Shown: piece by piece, positions 10,938 to 22,403 of the stretch
Layout: every line of letters starts with the position of its first letter
How positions within the stretch are numbered: position 1 is the stretch's first letter
NCBI GenBank assembly: GCA_019096155.1
Contig: JAHCVI010000003.1
Coordinates: 1,674,001-1,738,000, forward strand
From: Staphylotrichum longicolle
Taxonomy: Eukaryota > Ascomycota > Sordariomycetes > Sordariales > Chaetomiaceae
Length of the DNA stretch: 64,000 bases
Direction: 5' to 3'
Program-made: the position numbers and the translations under genes
The notes under the pieces: model-generated
What the model was told of the DNA's origin: nothing
Database searches by the model: none
The model's input: only the letters and a program-made list of their open reading frames with translations

Positions 10938-12285
10938 TCATTTCTGAGGCTTCTGTGCAAACCAGAAAAAGTAGTGAAAGTATCGGTGGACCCTGGTGTC
11001 ACCCAACGCCTGCCTGGCATGAGCCAGAGTTACCTGGCTCTCAATCTGCGACATGCCCAAGGCAGTGAATGGCCTCCCGGGGAGGACGGGCATCAGGTCC
11101 TGAACAGCCATTTTCTGGTACATGCCGATGACGCGCAGGGTCTTGTCGCGGGCCCAGGGACCGATGGGAACCTTCTTGACGACGCACTGGATGTTCTCAA
11201 ACCCAGCCTCACGTAGCAAGCCCTCTAGGTCCTTGGGAAGCGTCACATTCATGCCGAACTTGGTGAAGGCGCGTTGTGCGAGCTCGTACATGTACTTGAC
11301 TGGGTCGTTGTCGGGCATCGTGCCGTCGTCGCAGAGGATCTCGGCGCATAGTTCCTGGAGCTCAACCCAGCCGCCAGGTTTAAGGCTCCTACGGTGGTGG
11401 ATCATGAGTTAGATGGCACATTCTTATCTCGGTTTCGACAGGCACTTACTCATATGCCCGCCTTAGCACACCCCTGACGTCCTTGAGCACAATGGTCATG
11501 AAGCGGAAATGAACAAAGTCGACATCTTGGTCGAGCCACTCGCCCTGCTCGCAGTCATCGACGAGGAAATCAACATTTGGTGGTACCCAACGGCGCGCGT
11601 TGGGGTACTGGTCGCCAACCTCAATCGCCCAGATGATATCAACACTAGAACACTCTGAGCCGCACGACGGCGATGTAGGCGACTTACCCGTGCCGGTGCC
11701 AATGTCGAGAATCATGTGTGGCTGGTCACCAATGGGCGCGTAGAACAGTTGCCCGTCGCACAGCTCCATCAGCATGGCATGCTTCATGTCTTCGCGGTTG
11801 AGCTCTTCATCGTCGTTGGGTATGGGATAGCGGCCATTCTTGAAGTGTTGGTACCGGCGGCCGTTCTCGAAGGTGTGGGCGTAGACGGATGAGGTGACGC
11901 TGGTCGAGCCTGTTGACCCGGTCTCGTAGCCCTCGTTGAGGTCGAACTCGTCCTCCTCAGGCTCGTACTCGGAGTCGGCGGGGATGATGCCGGGATACCG
12001 CTGGTCGTCCGGAGATGGGTCCTGGGGATCTGGGTACTGATCGTCGCCCTCGTGGAGCACAGCATGCGGGCTGGCGGCGGGACTCTGTGTGGGGCTTGGT
12101 GGTCGTGGAGCGGGGCTGGGGTCGCGGTGCGGCATGGTTGCGGGGCCTTGAGCGGTGTCTGCAGCGGCGTCTGCGGTGTTTACGGTCTTTACGGCGGCTG
12201 CGGCGGTTGCGGCGGTGGCTGCATCCTCAGCAAAGCCTTCATCCCTGTCGGGATTCGGCAGCGCGTGATCACCGTCGTCAGGCAT
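10938..12285 (-). CDS. LaeA-like (TAM domain) methyltransferase
   Basis: Exons 12285..11450 and 11388..10938, 428 aa. The N-terminus is Ala/Pro/Asp-rich and disordered (about 1-110). Then comes the family's typical entry 'FENGRRYQHFKNGRYPIPND', SAM motif I 'ILDIGTGTG' near residue 197, 'WVPPNVDFLVDDCEQGEW' (motif II region) and 'SLKPGGWVELQEL' straddling the intron. This family includes LaeA, a nuclear regulator of secondary metabolism, but most paralogues are uncharacterised. Motif I is followed by 17 extra in-frame residues before 'IWAIEVGDQYP', starting with GTAAGT and containing CTAG. That segment is probably an unspliced or mis-sequenced short intron. It lies next to a FAD monooxygenase on the same strand, a pairing seen in metabolite loci, but no synthase is present. 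Confidence 0.8.
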
Positions 12286-12637
12286 CGTGGACAGTGCAGC
12301 GCAGCAGTTGTGACGGCCACGGAAGCAAGATTCAGTCGCGGAGATTGTGTGGTGCAAGATTCCAGCAGCTCGGGTCGGCCGCAGGGTGTGGATGGGGGCT
12401 GAAATGGGGACTTGCAGACTAAAATCTCACAGACCACGTGGGCGTGCAGGGCCCTAAAGGTCACATCCCCGCTGCTACCACGCTCCCGTCAAAGCGGGAA
12501 GGAAGGAACCAACACATCGGACATCGGACGATGGAAGGAGAAAACGGAACATCAGATAAACTGCGTGCAGGTGGACTTTCCACATTCCGCACATGCTCTG
12601 GCCCTCTAGTGCCTCGCCATCCACAACCCCTTTCAAC
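12286..12637. other. Intergenic
   Basis: Promoter side of the methyltransferase and 3' side of the monooxygenase; nothing further recognised. Confidence 0.35.
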
Positions 12638-14002
12638 TTAAACCGACCTGCCGTGGCCCTCTCTCGCCATCAACATCTTGTGCACCGTCTTGGGGTCCAT
12701 CGAAAACTCGGCTTCCTGCAGGGACTGTCGCACCGCCTTGGCGCCGCGCTCGATCATGTCAGCGTCGTAGGCCGCAATCGCGTGCTCCTTTGTGCCCGCG
12801 CCCTCGTTCACCTTGATCAGCGCGTCGAGGTACTGGCTTGCGTCCAGGATGGCATGCTGGAAGCCCTGGCCGCGGTAGATCAGCATGGGATGCGCTGCAT
12901 CGCCCGCCAGCGTGATGCGCCCGCCGCGGTTGTCAAATGGCTGCGGCACCCAGGTCTTCATCTCGTCAATGTGGCACGGGCTGCCGTCCGGCGACCAGTC
13001 GATCATCGACTGGAATGGCTCCGCCAGGCCCTTGGTCGTCGCCTTCAGATAGTCGAGCGCCTCCTGCCCGGCGCTCACTCCCTCGGGCAGAGGTGCCACA
13101 CTCTTGCGCCAGATCTTGACCCACATCGTCGTCCAGTCGCTCAAGTCGTTCGGTTCGCCCGCGTACATCACTTTGAGGGTCACGCGGTCAGCGACAGCCC
13201 AAAAGGGCCAGACGAAGGGACAAGGAGCGCTTACCGCCACATCCACCCACCGAGTTCGTGGCCATGGTAATCGCCGCCACAGGGTGGGTTTTTAGGACCG
13301 CCTCGACCTTGGCCGCGTCGCCATACTTGACAATGGCCGTCGCAAACATGAAGCCCGACAGCTGCACCCGCGCGACTTCGTCCCCGTTGAACAGCAGCTC
13401 GCGCACCTTGGACGAAGAGCCATCGGCGCCAAGTACGTAGTCGGCATCATACGTCGACCCGTCCTCGAAGCGCAGCTGCACGGGACCAGCCTCGCCGTCA
13501 ATCTGGGAGAACTCGGCCAGTCGCTTGCCCCACCGGATCGTCCCGCTCTCATCCAGATCCTTCGCCAAAAGCGCACGAAGCCGCTGCCGGGACACCCGGC
13601 GAGCGCCCGGCACCTTGTTTTTGAACAGAAGGTCGCCCGTCTCACCGTTGTACACCGGCAGGCTCTCGGCCTCCTCGTCAAATTCGAGGCTGGGGTTGCA
13701 GAGCGCCTCGGGCAGCTTGTCGACGACGTGCTCGGGCAGCAGCTTCTTGAAGAGCGGCATGGCCCAGTGCAGGAGATGGTCCAGTCGCGGGGGCGGTCCG
13801 CGATGTGGAGCGCTTTCTCAAAACCACGACATCGAAGCCGTTCTGGTTGCACAGTCAGTCCGGAGCGACGGTGACACAAGACGGGATGGGACAGGTCAGA
13901 TCAGAAACACGCACCTTCTTGAGCCCGTGCGCTGTGAGCAGGCCTGTCAAGCCCGCCCCGACGATGGCCACCTTTGGAGCTGGTTCCGTTTGAAGCCGTC
14001 AT
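12638..14002 (-). CDS. Class A FAD-dependent monooxygenase (salicylate-hydroxylase-like), frame-broken
   Basis: Three exons: 14002..13915, 13842..13235, 13170..12638. All three flavoprotein signatures are present: Rossmann 'VAIVGAGLTGLLTA' near the N-terminus, 'YVLGADGSSSKVR' (DG motif) in the middle and 'GRITLAGDAAHPM' (GD motif) in the C-terminal third. Enzymes of this class hydroxylate aromatic or polyketide substrates with NAD(P)H and O2; the substrate here is unknown. The reading frame breaks three times near the N-terminus: between ATG and the Rossmann motif (about 13975-13995, one base extra), in an A4 run at 13820-13823, and near 13770-13776 (one base lost each). Correcting these gives exactly 410 codons, so the gene may be intact in the organism. 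No signal peptide seen. Confidence 0.75.
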
Positions 14003-16059
14003 TTTCGTGGTGTAGTTACGGTCGTCAAGCAGAGCCGGTATAATTTGCCGTCCTTATCCTGTAAATAGATGTGAGAGAACGAGTAGAAACGGGACTGGTG
14101 CAGCTGTTTCCCCCGTCTTCCAAAGTGCCGGGTCAGACCTGCGGGATAGGACCAGGTTGCCGGGATTTATCTCACCGGTGGGGAACCGCGGGCACCCCCT
14201 AGTCTCCCAGTCCCACCTTTGCTCACCACACCCGACAGCCTGGGCGTCCCTGAACGGGAATAGACCGCAGCACCGGGTCCCGTGGGGGCAGGATGGCTTG
14301 CGTGATCCGCCCCGGCTTTGGCCATTCATCGACTGAGGGCGTGGTTCTGGGCGCCACTTAGCAAAGGAGCGAATGCGAGAGTTGCTCAGATGCAGCACCC
14401 TCCAGCTTGGCGCCTGAGGGGGTCAGACTCGGCCGGAATACACCGAATTGGCTGGCTTCATCTGTATGTAGAGTTGGTGAAGGTGGCCATCCTTTCTTTT
14501 TCTCGCTTAATCCGAGAAACTCGGGGTCCAATCCCAGGGATCTCCACCCGACTAGTCTGTCCGTCATTTCGTCTCGCATTTGATCTTGCGGTTTTCTCCA
14601 TTCCGGACGAACCATCTGTTTTGACTATGCTTTGCCCTTCCACTACCTTGTCCGCGACTTTAATCAGTTTCTCATACTTGATTTCACATGGCCCATGCTG
14701 TCTTCTATGCTGTTTCGAACACTGTCGTCCCATGTCATTTCTGTCCTTACCCGTGTCAACCTTGGCTTTAGCTGTCTTTGATCTCTTTCTATTCCTCAGT
14801 TTCGATTTCTCTTTCCACGTCTTCCCCTTGTCCAACTCTCTATTCTTCCTCTCTCTCTCATGTCACTTGGTCACCTCTACAACCCTCTTTTCTCTCTCCT
14901 CTATGCCATTATCTGAGCCACCATTCGACAGTCTCTATGTAAGACCCGAGCCGGAAAGTAGTCTTTTGCTCCTCCGGGAGTTAGAGGAACTACAAACCGG
15001 TTGGTAGTAGTGAAGTACAACATAGCGAAGCACAAACAGTGCAGGCTCTGTTCGTTAACTCTATTACGTCGTTCTGTGGGACAGAAAGCGGGCTATGAGG
15101 TCCAAGTGGATGAGAAGTTGCCAGCTGCGGTCTGTCTTGTTTGTTTCTATTTTCAACAACCTTCGTGGTGCCTTTGGGCTCACCTCTTGCTACTGAGACC
15201 TTGTTATCCTCCATTTTCAGACTCCATCCCTGTATTCCCAGGCCCCACACACACTAAACGGTCTTCACTTGCTTCTCTTTTGCAAGTAGCATATTAACCA
15301 GTACATGCCTCGAATGAGCACACAACTCTAACCCTCACACAAATAACTCTCTTCCCGTCTCCCTCGACGCATCTGAGTGTGCCACAGTCCCATCTACCCT
15401 GACGCAGGCGCAGTCTGTCACCGAGGGATCAGCCGGCACAGCACTGCCCCCCCCTCGTCTGCACTCCATAGTCGCGCAGACCCATCACAGCAGTGGAGTC
15501 CATGGGTAGCAGACATCCTCTGCCACTCCTGCCTCCAAGGAACCATGAGCTCCCACACCCAGCTCGGTTCAAGGTGACAGAAGAGGACCTTCAGCACACC
15601 ATAATCCGCACGTTGACTTTAGGTTGGACGAGGGAATGGGATCAAGTGTCGGGGGTTGGGCACCGGAAGAAGGTTTTGCTGCCAACCTCCATTGAGACAC
15701 AGGTGGGCGCATAGGGCAAGATGTCCCGTGCTCAGGCTGATAGAGCGACCATGCTGCAAAGGCTGCGTGCTCGGTACCTAACGGGGACATGGAGTAGTTT
15801 GACTCCAGGTGGGAAGAGAATGCTGCAGTCTCGGGGACAACAAGTGATATACGGATCACTTTCGGCTGCCCTGGATCTGCATGGACAGGAAAATGGACCC
15901 TGCGCAGATGAATTATGAGCCGTATCCGGGCTCCGGGTGTCATCCATGCCCAGAACGAGTTCGGAAATGGTGGATCGGACGTCGACGGGCCGAGAGGAAT
16001 GCTGCCGGTCATCATCGCGAGCCAGAACCGTCTAGCGCACTGCCGACGCTGTGGTTACC
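14003..16059. other. 2-kb intergenic region, no supported gene
   Basis: ORFs up to 229 codons exist but are low-complexity or lack any familiar motif. From about 14750 to 14900 there is a strong pyrimidine tract (CTTT/TCTC repeats) that explains the Ser/Phe/Leu-rich translation there. Nothing else recognised. Confidence 0.35.
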
Positions 16060-17518
16060 TCAATACCCGTGCCCTCGTCGACTTCGATGCCTGTCACCAG
16101 GGTGCGGATGCCTGCTGTTCCGGGGGTGACTTGGCCACCCAAAGTCCGCGTGGCCTGGGCCGTGGCCGCGGTAGGAATGGTTGTTCCGGCCAGGATGGCG
16201 GGGCTCGGGGTCCCGAATCGGCTCTTCGACCTCAACCTCATGTTCTTCGTACTCGTCGTTGAAATGGCGCGCGACGAGGTCCTTCTCCCTGCGGGCCTCG
16301 TCGGCATCAAAGACGAACCGTTGGGTCCCTTCACTGGGCGCCCTCTTCCGCTTTGCCGAGCCGCTTCCTGGCAGCGAGGGGTTGGTGGCGGGCGACGTGG
16401 CCGAGCCCGGTGTGACAGATCTGGTGTCTAGTAGGTCCGGCGCGCACCGGTCGCACCACCCGTGGTAGCGCTGGTGCTTCTCCTTGGCCATCAGGTTGTT
16501 GATCTCGATCTTGACGTCCATTACTTTCTTGAGGTCAAATCGAAGGCCAACCTTGGTGGACTTGGGGAATTGCGTGTACAGGTCGAGCAGATCCAGCATC
16601 GTTTCAAGAACGCATCCTCTGTCGCTGTGCCAGGCCGCAGCCTTCTTGAATTCTTTTGTCTTTTCGGGGTCGGTGCCCAGCAGCAGGGCGGTCAGCTCCA
16701 GGATGGCGAGGACTAGCGTGAAGGAGGCTTGTTTGATGGGCGCAAAGGTCTTGTACAGGTCGATCGACATGTCGTATGCCACGTGGATAAACTCCTTTCC
16801 CACGGCCCGGTTCGAGGTGTCCTCCCGCGGAAACATTTTTCTGGCCATCTTGATAAGAAGCTTCTGGGGGTACTGGACCCTGAAGTCAAACCCGATGGTT
16901 TCGAGAATGTGGCGCTCCAAGCCGACGGTGAACCGAGACGGTGCCTCAAATGTCTTTGCGCGGAGTCAGCCCGAGCCCATGCCCCAACCTTGCCTCCGCC
17001 TGGGATTGTGTGGTGCCTACCTTGTCATCCGGCGTCTTGTGGTCGTGAGGTTGCCTGAGGTTGTGTGCTGCGCAGAGGATGTCCTTTGACTTCTTGATTG
17101 TGTCTTCGGCCTTGCAAGCCACAAACAGGGCGGCCAGGGCAACATCCTCGTAGTTGTACTCATTGCTTGGAAAGCGCACGCGGAACTTGTGGTAGTAGAT
17201 GGCGGCCGTGTCGAACGTCTTTACGGGCCTGTCGAGTGCAAGTGTCAGCGGTACTGCCAGGGAAACGGGTTGATCACAGCCCACCTACAACTGTAGGCTC
17301 TGCCGTACGCCGTCGATCAACTGGATTCCCTTCAGCCGGTAGCCATCTTCGCGGGCTTCGTCGTAGCCAATGTGCTTCATGCTTTGCCGGAGACCCTGTT
17401 CCGAGTTGTACTGCGAAGGGATCGCCGAGAGGCCTGACGGCGGTCCGATCGGCTTGATCTCTTCCGGGGACGGGCCGCCATTAGTTGCGCCTGGTGGCTT
17501 CGCCGGCTGCGGAGCCAT
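16060..17518 (-). CDS. CTK2: CTDK-I cyclin subunit (Ctk2-like)
   Basis: Exons 17518..17292, 17228..17021 and 16953..16060, 442 aa. The cyclin box starts near residue 55: 'GLRQSMKHIGYDEAREDGYR', then 'PVKTFDTAAIYYHKFRV' and 'DVALAALFVACKAEDT', the most conserved first-fold signature. The second fold follows ('LERHILETIGFDFRVQYPQKLL'). The C-terminal 110 residues are charged and disordered with Arg/His/Gly-rich repeats. In yeast the Ctk2 cyclin binds the Ctk1 kinase, which phosphorylates Ser2 of the RNA polymerase II C-terminal domain in the nucleus. The first donor is an unusual GTTGTA, chosen because the canonical alternative leaves an in-frame TAG. A cyclin T/K-type partner for another kinase is the main alternative. 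Confidence 0.8.
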
Positions 17519-17952
17519 GGTGCCTAGCTGCAGCGAGCAGCAATGAAGTGCCAGATGCCGGGCGCTGGGATTGGGACTTGCTTTGCAGGGAAATCCGGCG
17601 ACGATCGGTTGGCAAAGGCGTGAGCGTGTTTCAGCGATGCCGCATCATTGATCGCGCGCGTCGGGGTGTTGCGTTTCTGGTCGGGAATGCTTAGCGTCTT
17701 GCTGCCATGAGCACGAGAATCGAGGGTTGCTGATGCTGGACGATGCTGGATAAATAAACTGGAGAATCGATGTTGGAATTGGCGTTGCGGCGATTGCGGG
17801 GCTTCCCGTTGAGGCGGACCCCTGCTGGGCTGAGCTCAGAACACACCCAAGCCCGATTGACAAAACAAACTTGGAAGCCGCACTCACAATCAAACAATGC
17901 CCCACACCCCAGGACACTTGCCCTTTGCACCCACCACAAGGGACTTACAACC
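17519..17952. other. Intergenic, left flank of transposase
   Basis: Holds the promoter of the cyclin gene and should contain the left end of the transposon. I could not identify a convincing terminal inverted repeat or TA target duplication by eye. Confidence 0.3.
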
Positions 17953-19049
17953 ATGGCTTCCCAGCACAACCATACACCCAAAAAGGCCAAGGTCTTGGGT
18001 ACCATTTCGTTCCTTGAAAAGGAGAAGATACCTCACTTCAAGTCCCGCGTTTTCAAGCACTTCGGCGTGAGCCACCGGCAAGGCTGGGAGATCAACGCAA
18101 CCGACGTCATCTCCAAGATGACCACGATTACCCGAAACTTGAAGAAACGCGTGGCCGCAAACGGATCCTTTCCCCCACCGACGTGGAAGCGATGGAGAAG
18201 CTGATTTGGAAGTACGGCTTTGAGGGTCGAGCTACAACTTGGCAAGCTCTGGCATACGAGGCAGGCGTTGCAGCGGAGGTTAGCTGGCGGACGATCCAAC
18301 GGGCAATGGGCACCCTTGGATATCGCAAATGCGTAACCTGTCGGAAAGGATGGGTCTCGCCGGCAACTGCAAAAAGGCGCCTTGAAGCCGCAACTGTGGC
18401 TCTTCGAGAACGCCCAACGCCGCAGCACTGGCGCGATATTCGGTGGTCTGACGAGCTACACTTTTCCCTTGGACCCGAGGGCAGGCTCATGATCATTCCG
18501 AAGTCTGGTGAACGGCATTGCCCTGACTGTATCCAAGAGACTGGCGCGCCAGAGCCAAAGCATCTTAAACTTAAACGACTTTACGTGTGGGCCGCAATCG
18601 GGTGGAACTTCAAGTCCGATCTCTACTTCTACGAGGTCCCAGGGAATTCCAACGGCGAGATGTCGATGCAAATATACCGAGACGAGATCCTTGAGAAAAC
18701 TGTTGGTTCTTGGCTCAAGCGGGGAGATCACTTTGTTCTTGAGGAAGATGGCGACTCGAGGCATGGTACAGGCAAAAAGAACATCGTCCGGGACTGGAAG
18801 CAACGGCATGGTTTGAAGTACTTCTTCAGTACGCCTGGGTCTCCAGATCTCTCTCCGATTGAGAACGGGTGGGACGTGGTTAAACAGTATATAGCTCAGT
18901 TCCCATCTCAGAGCGAAGAGGAGCTCCAGAGCCTTGCGATTGAGGGTTGGAATACGTTGTCGCAGGAGACAATTAACCACTGGGTGGATTCAATGGTTCA
19001 TAGGATGCAGCATGTAGTTGCAGGCGAGGGGAAAATGGCAGGCTACTGA
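17953..19049 (+). mobile_element. Tc1/mariner-IS630 (DDE_3) transposase, one frame break
   Basis: Encodes about 365 aa. The N-terminal part from ATG 17953 is a helix-turn-helix region ('HFKSRVFKHFGVSHRQGWEI'). After a one-base frame break around 18160-18176 it continues as 'LSPTDVEAMEKLI', a second helix-turn-helix ('SWRTIQRAMGTLGYRK') and the catalytic domain. The likely acidic triad is Asp in 'IRWSDELHF', Asp in 'VLEEDGDSRHG' and Glu in 'SPDLSPIENGWDVVK'. It excises and inserts DNA at TA dinucleotides. Apart from the break the frame is fully open and not C-to-T degraded, so repeat-induced point mutation has not obviously hit this copy. Inverted repeats were not found. Confidence 0.8.
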
Positions 19050-20455
19050 TTGACTTATAGATGTATTGTAAATTTAGGGCAGCTGAAGATATCTAGCAGG
19101 TGTGAATTCTGGGTGTGCCGCCTTTTTTGTCACCTGGTTTGACACTCACCCCAAGCCCCAGGCTGTTGCTTTGTTCTGTTTTGTTTCCCAATTCAGCACT
19201 CCACTCAAACACTGTTTGGTTTCGACTCAACCGACGCTGTCCCAGGCAGGGAAGAGGGCATTAACCCAAGGTATCGAAGGAGGGCATTCGGTGTCCTCGC
19301 AGCCAAAGTGGGAAGCTAGAACGAGAGTATCACTTTGTGAAAACAATGTTCTTGCCAATACTGTTCCTGAGGCAAGCATTGGGTTTGGGCGTGCTCGGTC
19401 AGCGAGCTTGGGTTGATGCAGTACTGGCTGCATGTTGGCACCCTGACGGGTGTGCGAGGGTATACGTTGGCCCCAGGCCATCCCACAACATCACTGATGG
19501 TAGTCTTTCCCGCTTCGAACCAGGGTGTGCGTAAAGTCTTGGAGCGTCTGAGGTTGGCGTCCAAGAAAGATGGGTGAGCACCTCAGGTGTCCGTTGTTGC
19601 AACCGCGACTGTCGTCTCCGTTTGATCGGAGTTGAATCTCGGGCACAATACTCGCCTGCGGGTTCACATCCCAAAACCTTTAGTTGCGCTTCCCAACTGC
19701 TGGGTACATACCTTGTGTTTGTCCTTTCCCTGACCAAACTATCTGACACGCATCACGCGTTTTCGGCGGTACACGCGGTAACGGGACATGACGTGACTGC
19801 CCGCCTCTTCGCGGGGTGACTGCCGTAACTGCGACGTGACTGCCATTTTCATGGTGCGACTGCCCTTTCCATAAGTAAAATCCAAATCCAAACCAACCCG
19901 GAAACCACGAATCGGTTGTGCAGCCTACCGTGGCAGTCAGCAGCAGAACCATGCCCGGTGACGGGAAGTCGGGTTGGCATGCTGCGGTGATGCCTCATAG
20001 GTACCCTACCTGCTTCAGGGCGGATGACTTCCACCTTCATAACAGTTCGCAACTGCCACAACCGCCAGAACCTATCACCGAACGAATTCCAGTTCCGCCA
20101 AATTTTGACAGTTGCAGGTGCTGCCCGAGAACTGAAGTTGGCAGGAGCAGTACTCGTCACCTGAAAATGGAACTGGGTCGAACCCCTTGCGAGGTAGTGG
20201 TGAGGCCGTGGCAGGCCGTTCTGCCGTTGATGACTACTTCACATTTGCTCGATATTGTAAACTATGGCAGAAGGCGTTACCAGAGTTATGGTACCAGGTA
20301 ACTAGTAACCTTGCCAAAAAGACCGTGTACATGAACGAGTTTACCTCTTGTACTTGATCGTCGAGCAAGCCGGATTTCGAGTTCATTCACTTGTTCGAAT
20401 CTTCCAAATCGTCGCCCTGTTCGAGAAATCCAATCTTTCTTTGCCTGCTGTCACC
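19050..20455. other. Intergenic, right flank of transposase
   Basis: No supported gene. From 19780 to 19870 the words 'GTGACTGCC' / 'GCGACTGCC' recur several times (a loose short repeat). Other ORFs have no recognisable features. Confidence 0.35.
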
Positions 20456-21404
20456 ATGTCCTTCCGTCCGATGTCAGACGCCGAGTTTGCCCGCCTTGAG
20501 GCAAAAGGAAGGGAGCTTTTTGCCGCCATGGTGGAGGGGGCGAGGAGCAACGAATACGTTCCCGTTCGGGAAGTCACTGCAGCCGCCCTGACGGGGGCTA
20601 TCATACTTCTCTTTCCGACGCCGAAGACGAGCTGGATGTCAACGCCGAAGACGAGCTGGATGTCAACGCCGAAGACGAGCTGGATGTCAACTCCGAAGAC
20701 GAGCTGGATGTCAACGTCACAAAAATCGCCATGGATGTGGGCGTTCCGGTGGATGGCTATGTGAGCGCCGAAGTTTGGAACACTACGGGGTGCAAATCCC
20801 AAGACCACCCCCCCTATTTGAACTTTGTCCACAGAGAGGGAAACGCAATTTTGTCTTGGTACAATGTTGCAAAGGAAAGTTTGATGGGTGTTGGCCAGGC
20901 GCATTGGAGCGATTTGATGGCTAGAGCTCTTCGCCCCCCCGAGCCCCTCCGAGCCCCTTCTGGCACCAGTCCCAGCCCCCGCCGCGCCATGACCGGCCTC
21001 CTGGCGATTGTTCGGCTGACAGTTGTCAACATCACGACTTACCGCCTGGTTGACAAGATCCGGAAGCAGTACCGGACGGTGAGGTGATGACTTTGGGAGT
21101 CGAAGAGCCCGCCTTTTTTGCCCTCCTGGCCACGGACAATGGCAAGGGTCCCGCCGGCATGCTGGGGGCGTACCCACGGATGTTTGGTCACAAGGTCATC
21201 ACTCGTGCGGTATTGAATCGTGGAGGCGACCCCAACATTTTTTGGATGTTGGAAGTTTTGAGGGCCGACCGGCCCGACCCCTCGCCGCCCACCACCTCGC
21301 CGCCCACCACGCCGCCGCCGCCAGAGCCCTCGCCGCCCAAAGCCTTGTCCCACCGCGCCGCCAGGCACCAGCGACGGAGCGGGCGGCATGAACGGACTGT
21401 CTGA
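20456..21404 (+). CDS. Unknown protein with EDELDVNA tandem repeats, frame-broken
   Basis: Not recognised. The best reading begins at ATG 20456 ('MSFRPMSDAEFARL') and stays coding-like to 21404, but changes frame twice, each equal to one lost base: in the G run 20593-20597 and near 21077-21083. With both corrected it is exactly 316 aa. After an amphipathic N-terminus come four copies of the acidic octapeptide EDELDVNA (one with Ser). These are followed by 'VSAEVWNTTG', a mixed region, and 'PAFFALLATDNGKGPAGML...NIFWMLEVL', a folded-looking segment, then a Pro/Ser/Thr-rich tail. It could be a host gene or accessory cargo of a lineage-specific region near the transposase. Function cannot be stated. 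Confidence 0.45.
20620..20715 (+). repeat. 24-bp minisatellite, four units
   Basis: Four head-to-tail 24-bp units beginning GCCGAAGACGAG. The first three are identical; the fourth starts TCC, giving Ser instead of Ala. The unit length is a multiple of three, so copy-number change alters the protein by eight acidic residues without a frameshift. Confidence 0.95.
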
Positions 21405-22403
21405 GATTCGTTCAAGTTGTCTCGTTGGCCCCTGACACGGGACCAACGCCTTTTCCCTCTGGTCTGCCGATGCGACGACCATCTCCCCTCTTGCAACAGG
21501 GACAATCAAACGACTTGGTCTGCCGATGCAAAGACCAACGCCCCCTGTTTGCAAGAGGGACATCCAAATGAGTTCGCGCGTCTGAGCCCCCATGGATAGG
21601 GCTAGCGCGTTGGGTGACCAGTACGCACTTTCAGCATCGCCTCACAATTCCTCGTCGAGGTGTCCATCGATGGAATCAGCACATGATTCGGACTTTTTTG
21701 TCTCTGAAATTTGGAAGCCAATTCACGTCGAGAAACTTTCTCGGTTCCTTCTCATCAGGGGTTAATGTCAACATACCTCTCGTTTGTCGGCCCCCACCCT
21801 GGCAAGCATCAACACAAACCAGGCCACCACCCCAAGCCCGACCAACAACCAATCATCCGTCACCACTTAGCAGTCGCACTTGATCAGCAATGAACAGAAC
21901 ATCAAGTGTCCAGCCTCTCAAGCAGCAATGCCAACAATCCACAGCCGGGGGCATTGTCTTTTCAACCCTGGATCCTCTCGATCATGCCATCACAAATCGA
22001 GTCGGGGCATCCCTCATTCTTGATCAGCAACCATGATTGAGTGTCCATTGAGTGGACAAGCGACAAAAATAATCGATAAACCACAAACAAACCCCCCGAC
22101 TTCGCCAAGCAACCCGTTGCCAAGCATCAAGCATCCCTCAGACTTCCCAGCCTGGTGGACAATTCACTCCCGCGAAACCCAATAGCTGACGCAAAGCAAG
22201 ACGTGTCAAACGCCTAGCACGCTTGCTGGTGCAACCAATTCTGATCAAGCGTCCAAATGGCCAGATGCAGTCTGAGCAGAGACAGGTTAGTGCGACAGTT
22301 GATCCAAATCCGCGTCGTCTTTGATAGCTCATACAGAAAATAGGGGAATTAAACCCGCGGCTTTCGGTCCTCAATGTTCCACGCCGCCACGCGCCAACCC
22401 TCT
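21405..22403. other. 1-kb intergenic, no supported gene
   Basis: Relatively A/C-rich from 21800 to 22150. 'CTTGATCAGCAA' occurs twice (about 21880 and 22020) and 'GGGACAATCAAACGACTTGGTCTGCCGATG' resembles the sequence about 60 bases before it. These may be decayed repeat fragments; nothing codes convincingly. Confidence 0.3.

Noticed and set aside
10938..14002. Secondary-metabolite gene cluster
   Set aside because: A methyltransferase and a FAD monooxygenase are adjacent, but no polyketide, peptide or terpene synthase exists in the window, so a cluster cannot be claimed.
14318..15007. 229-codon plus-strand frame
   Set aside because: Ser/Phe/Leu-rich translation of a pyrimidine tract, with no domain, signal or splice support.
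20620..20715. CRISPR-like regular repeat
   Set aside because: The units are directly adjacent without spacers and sit in a eukaryotic coding frame; it is a minisatellite.
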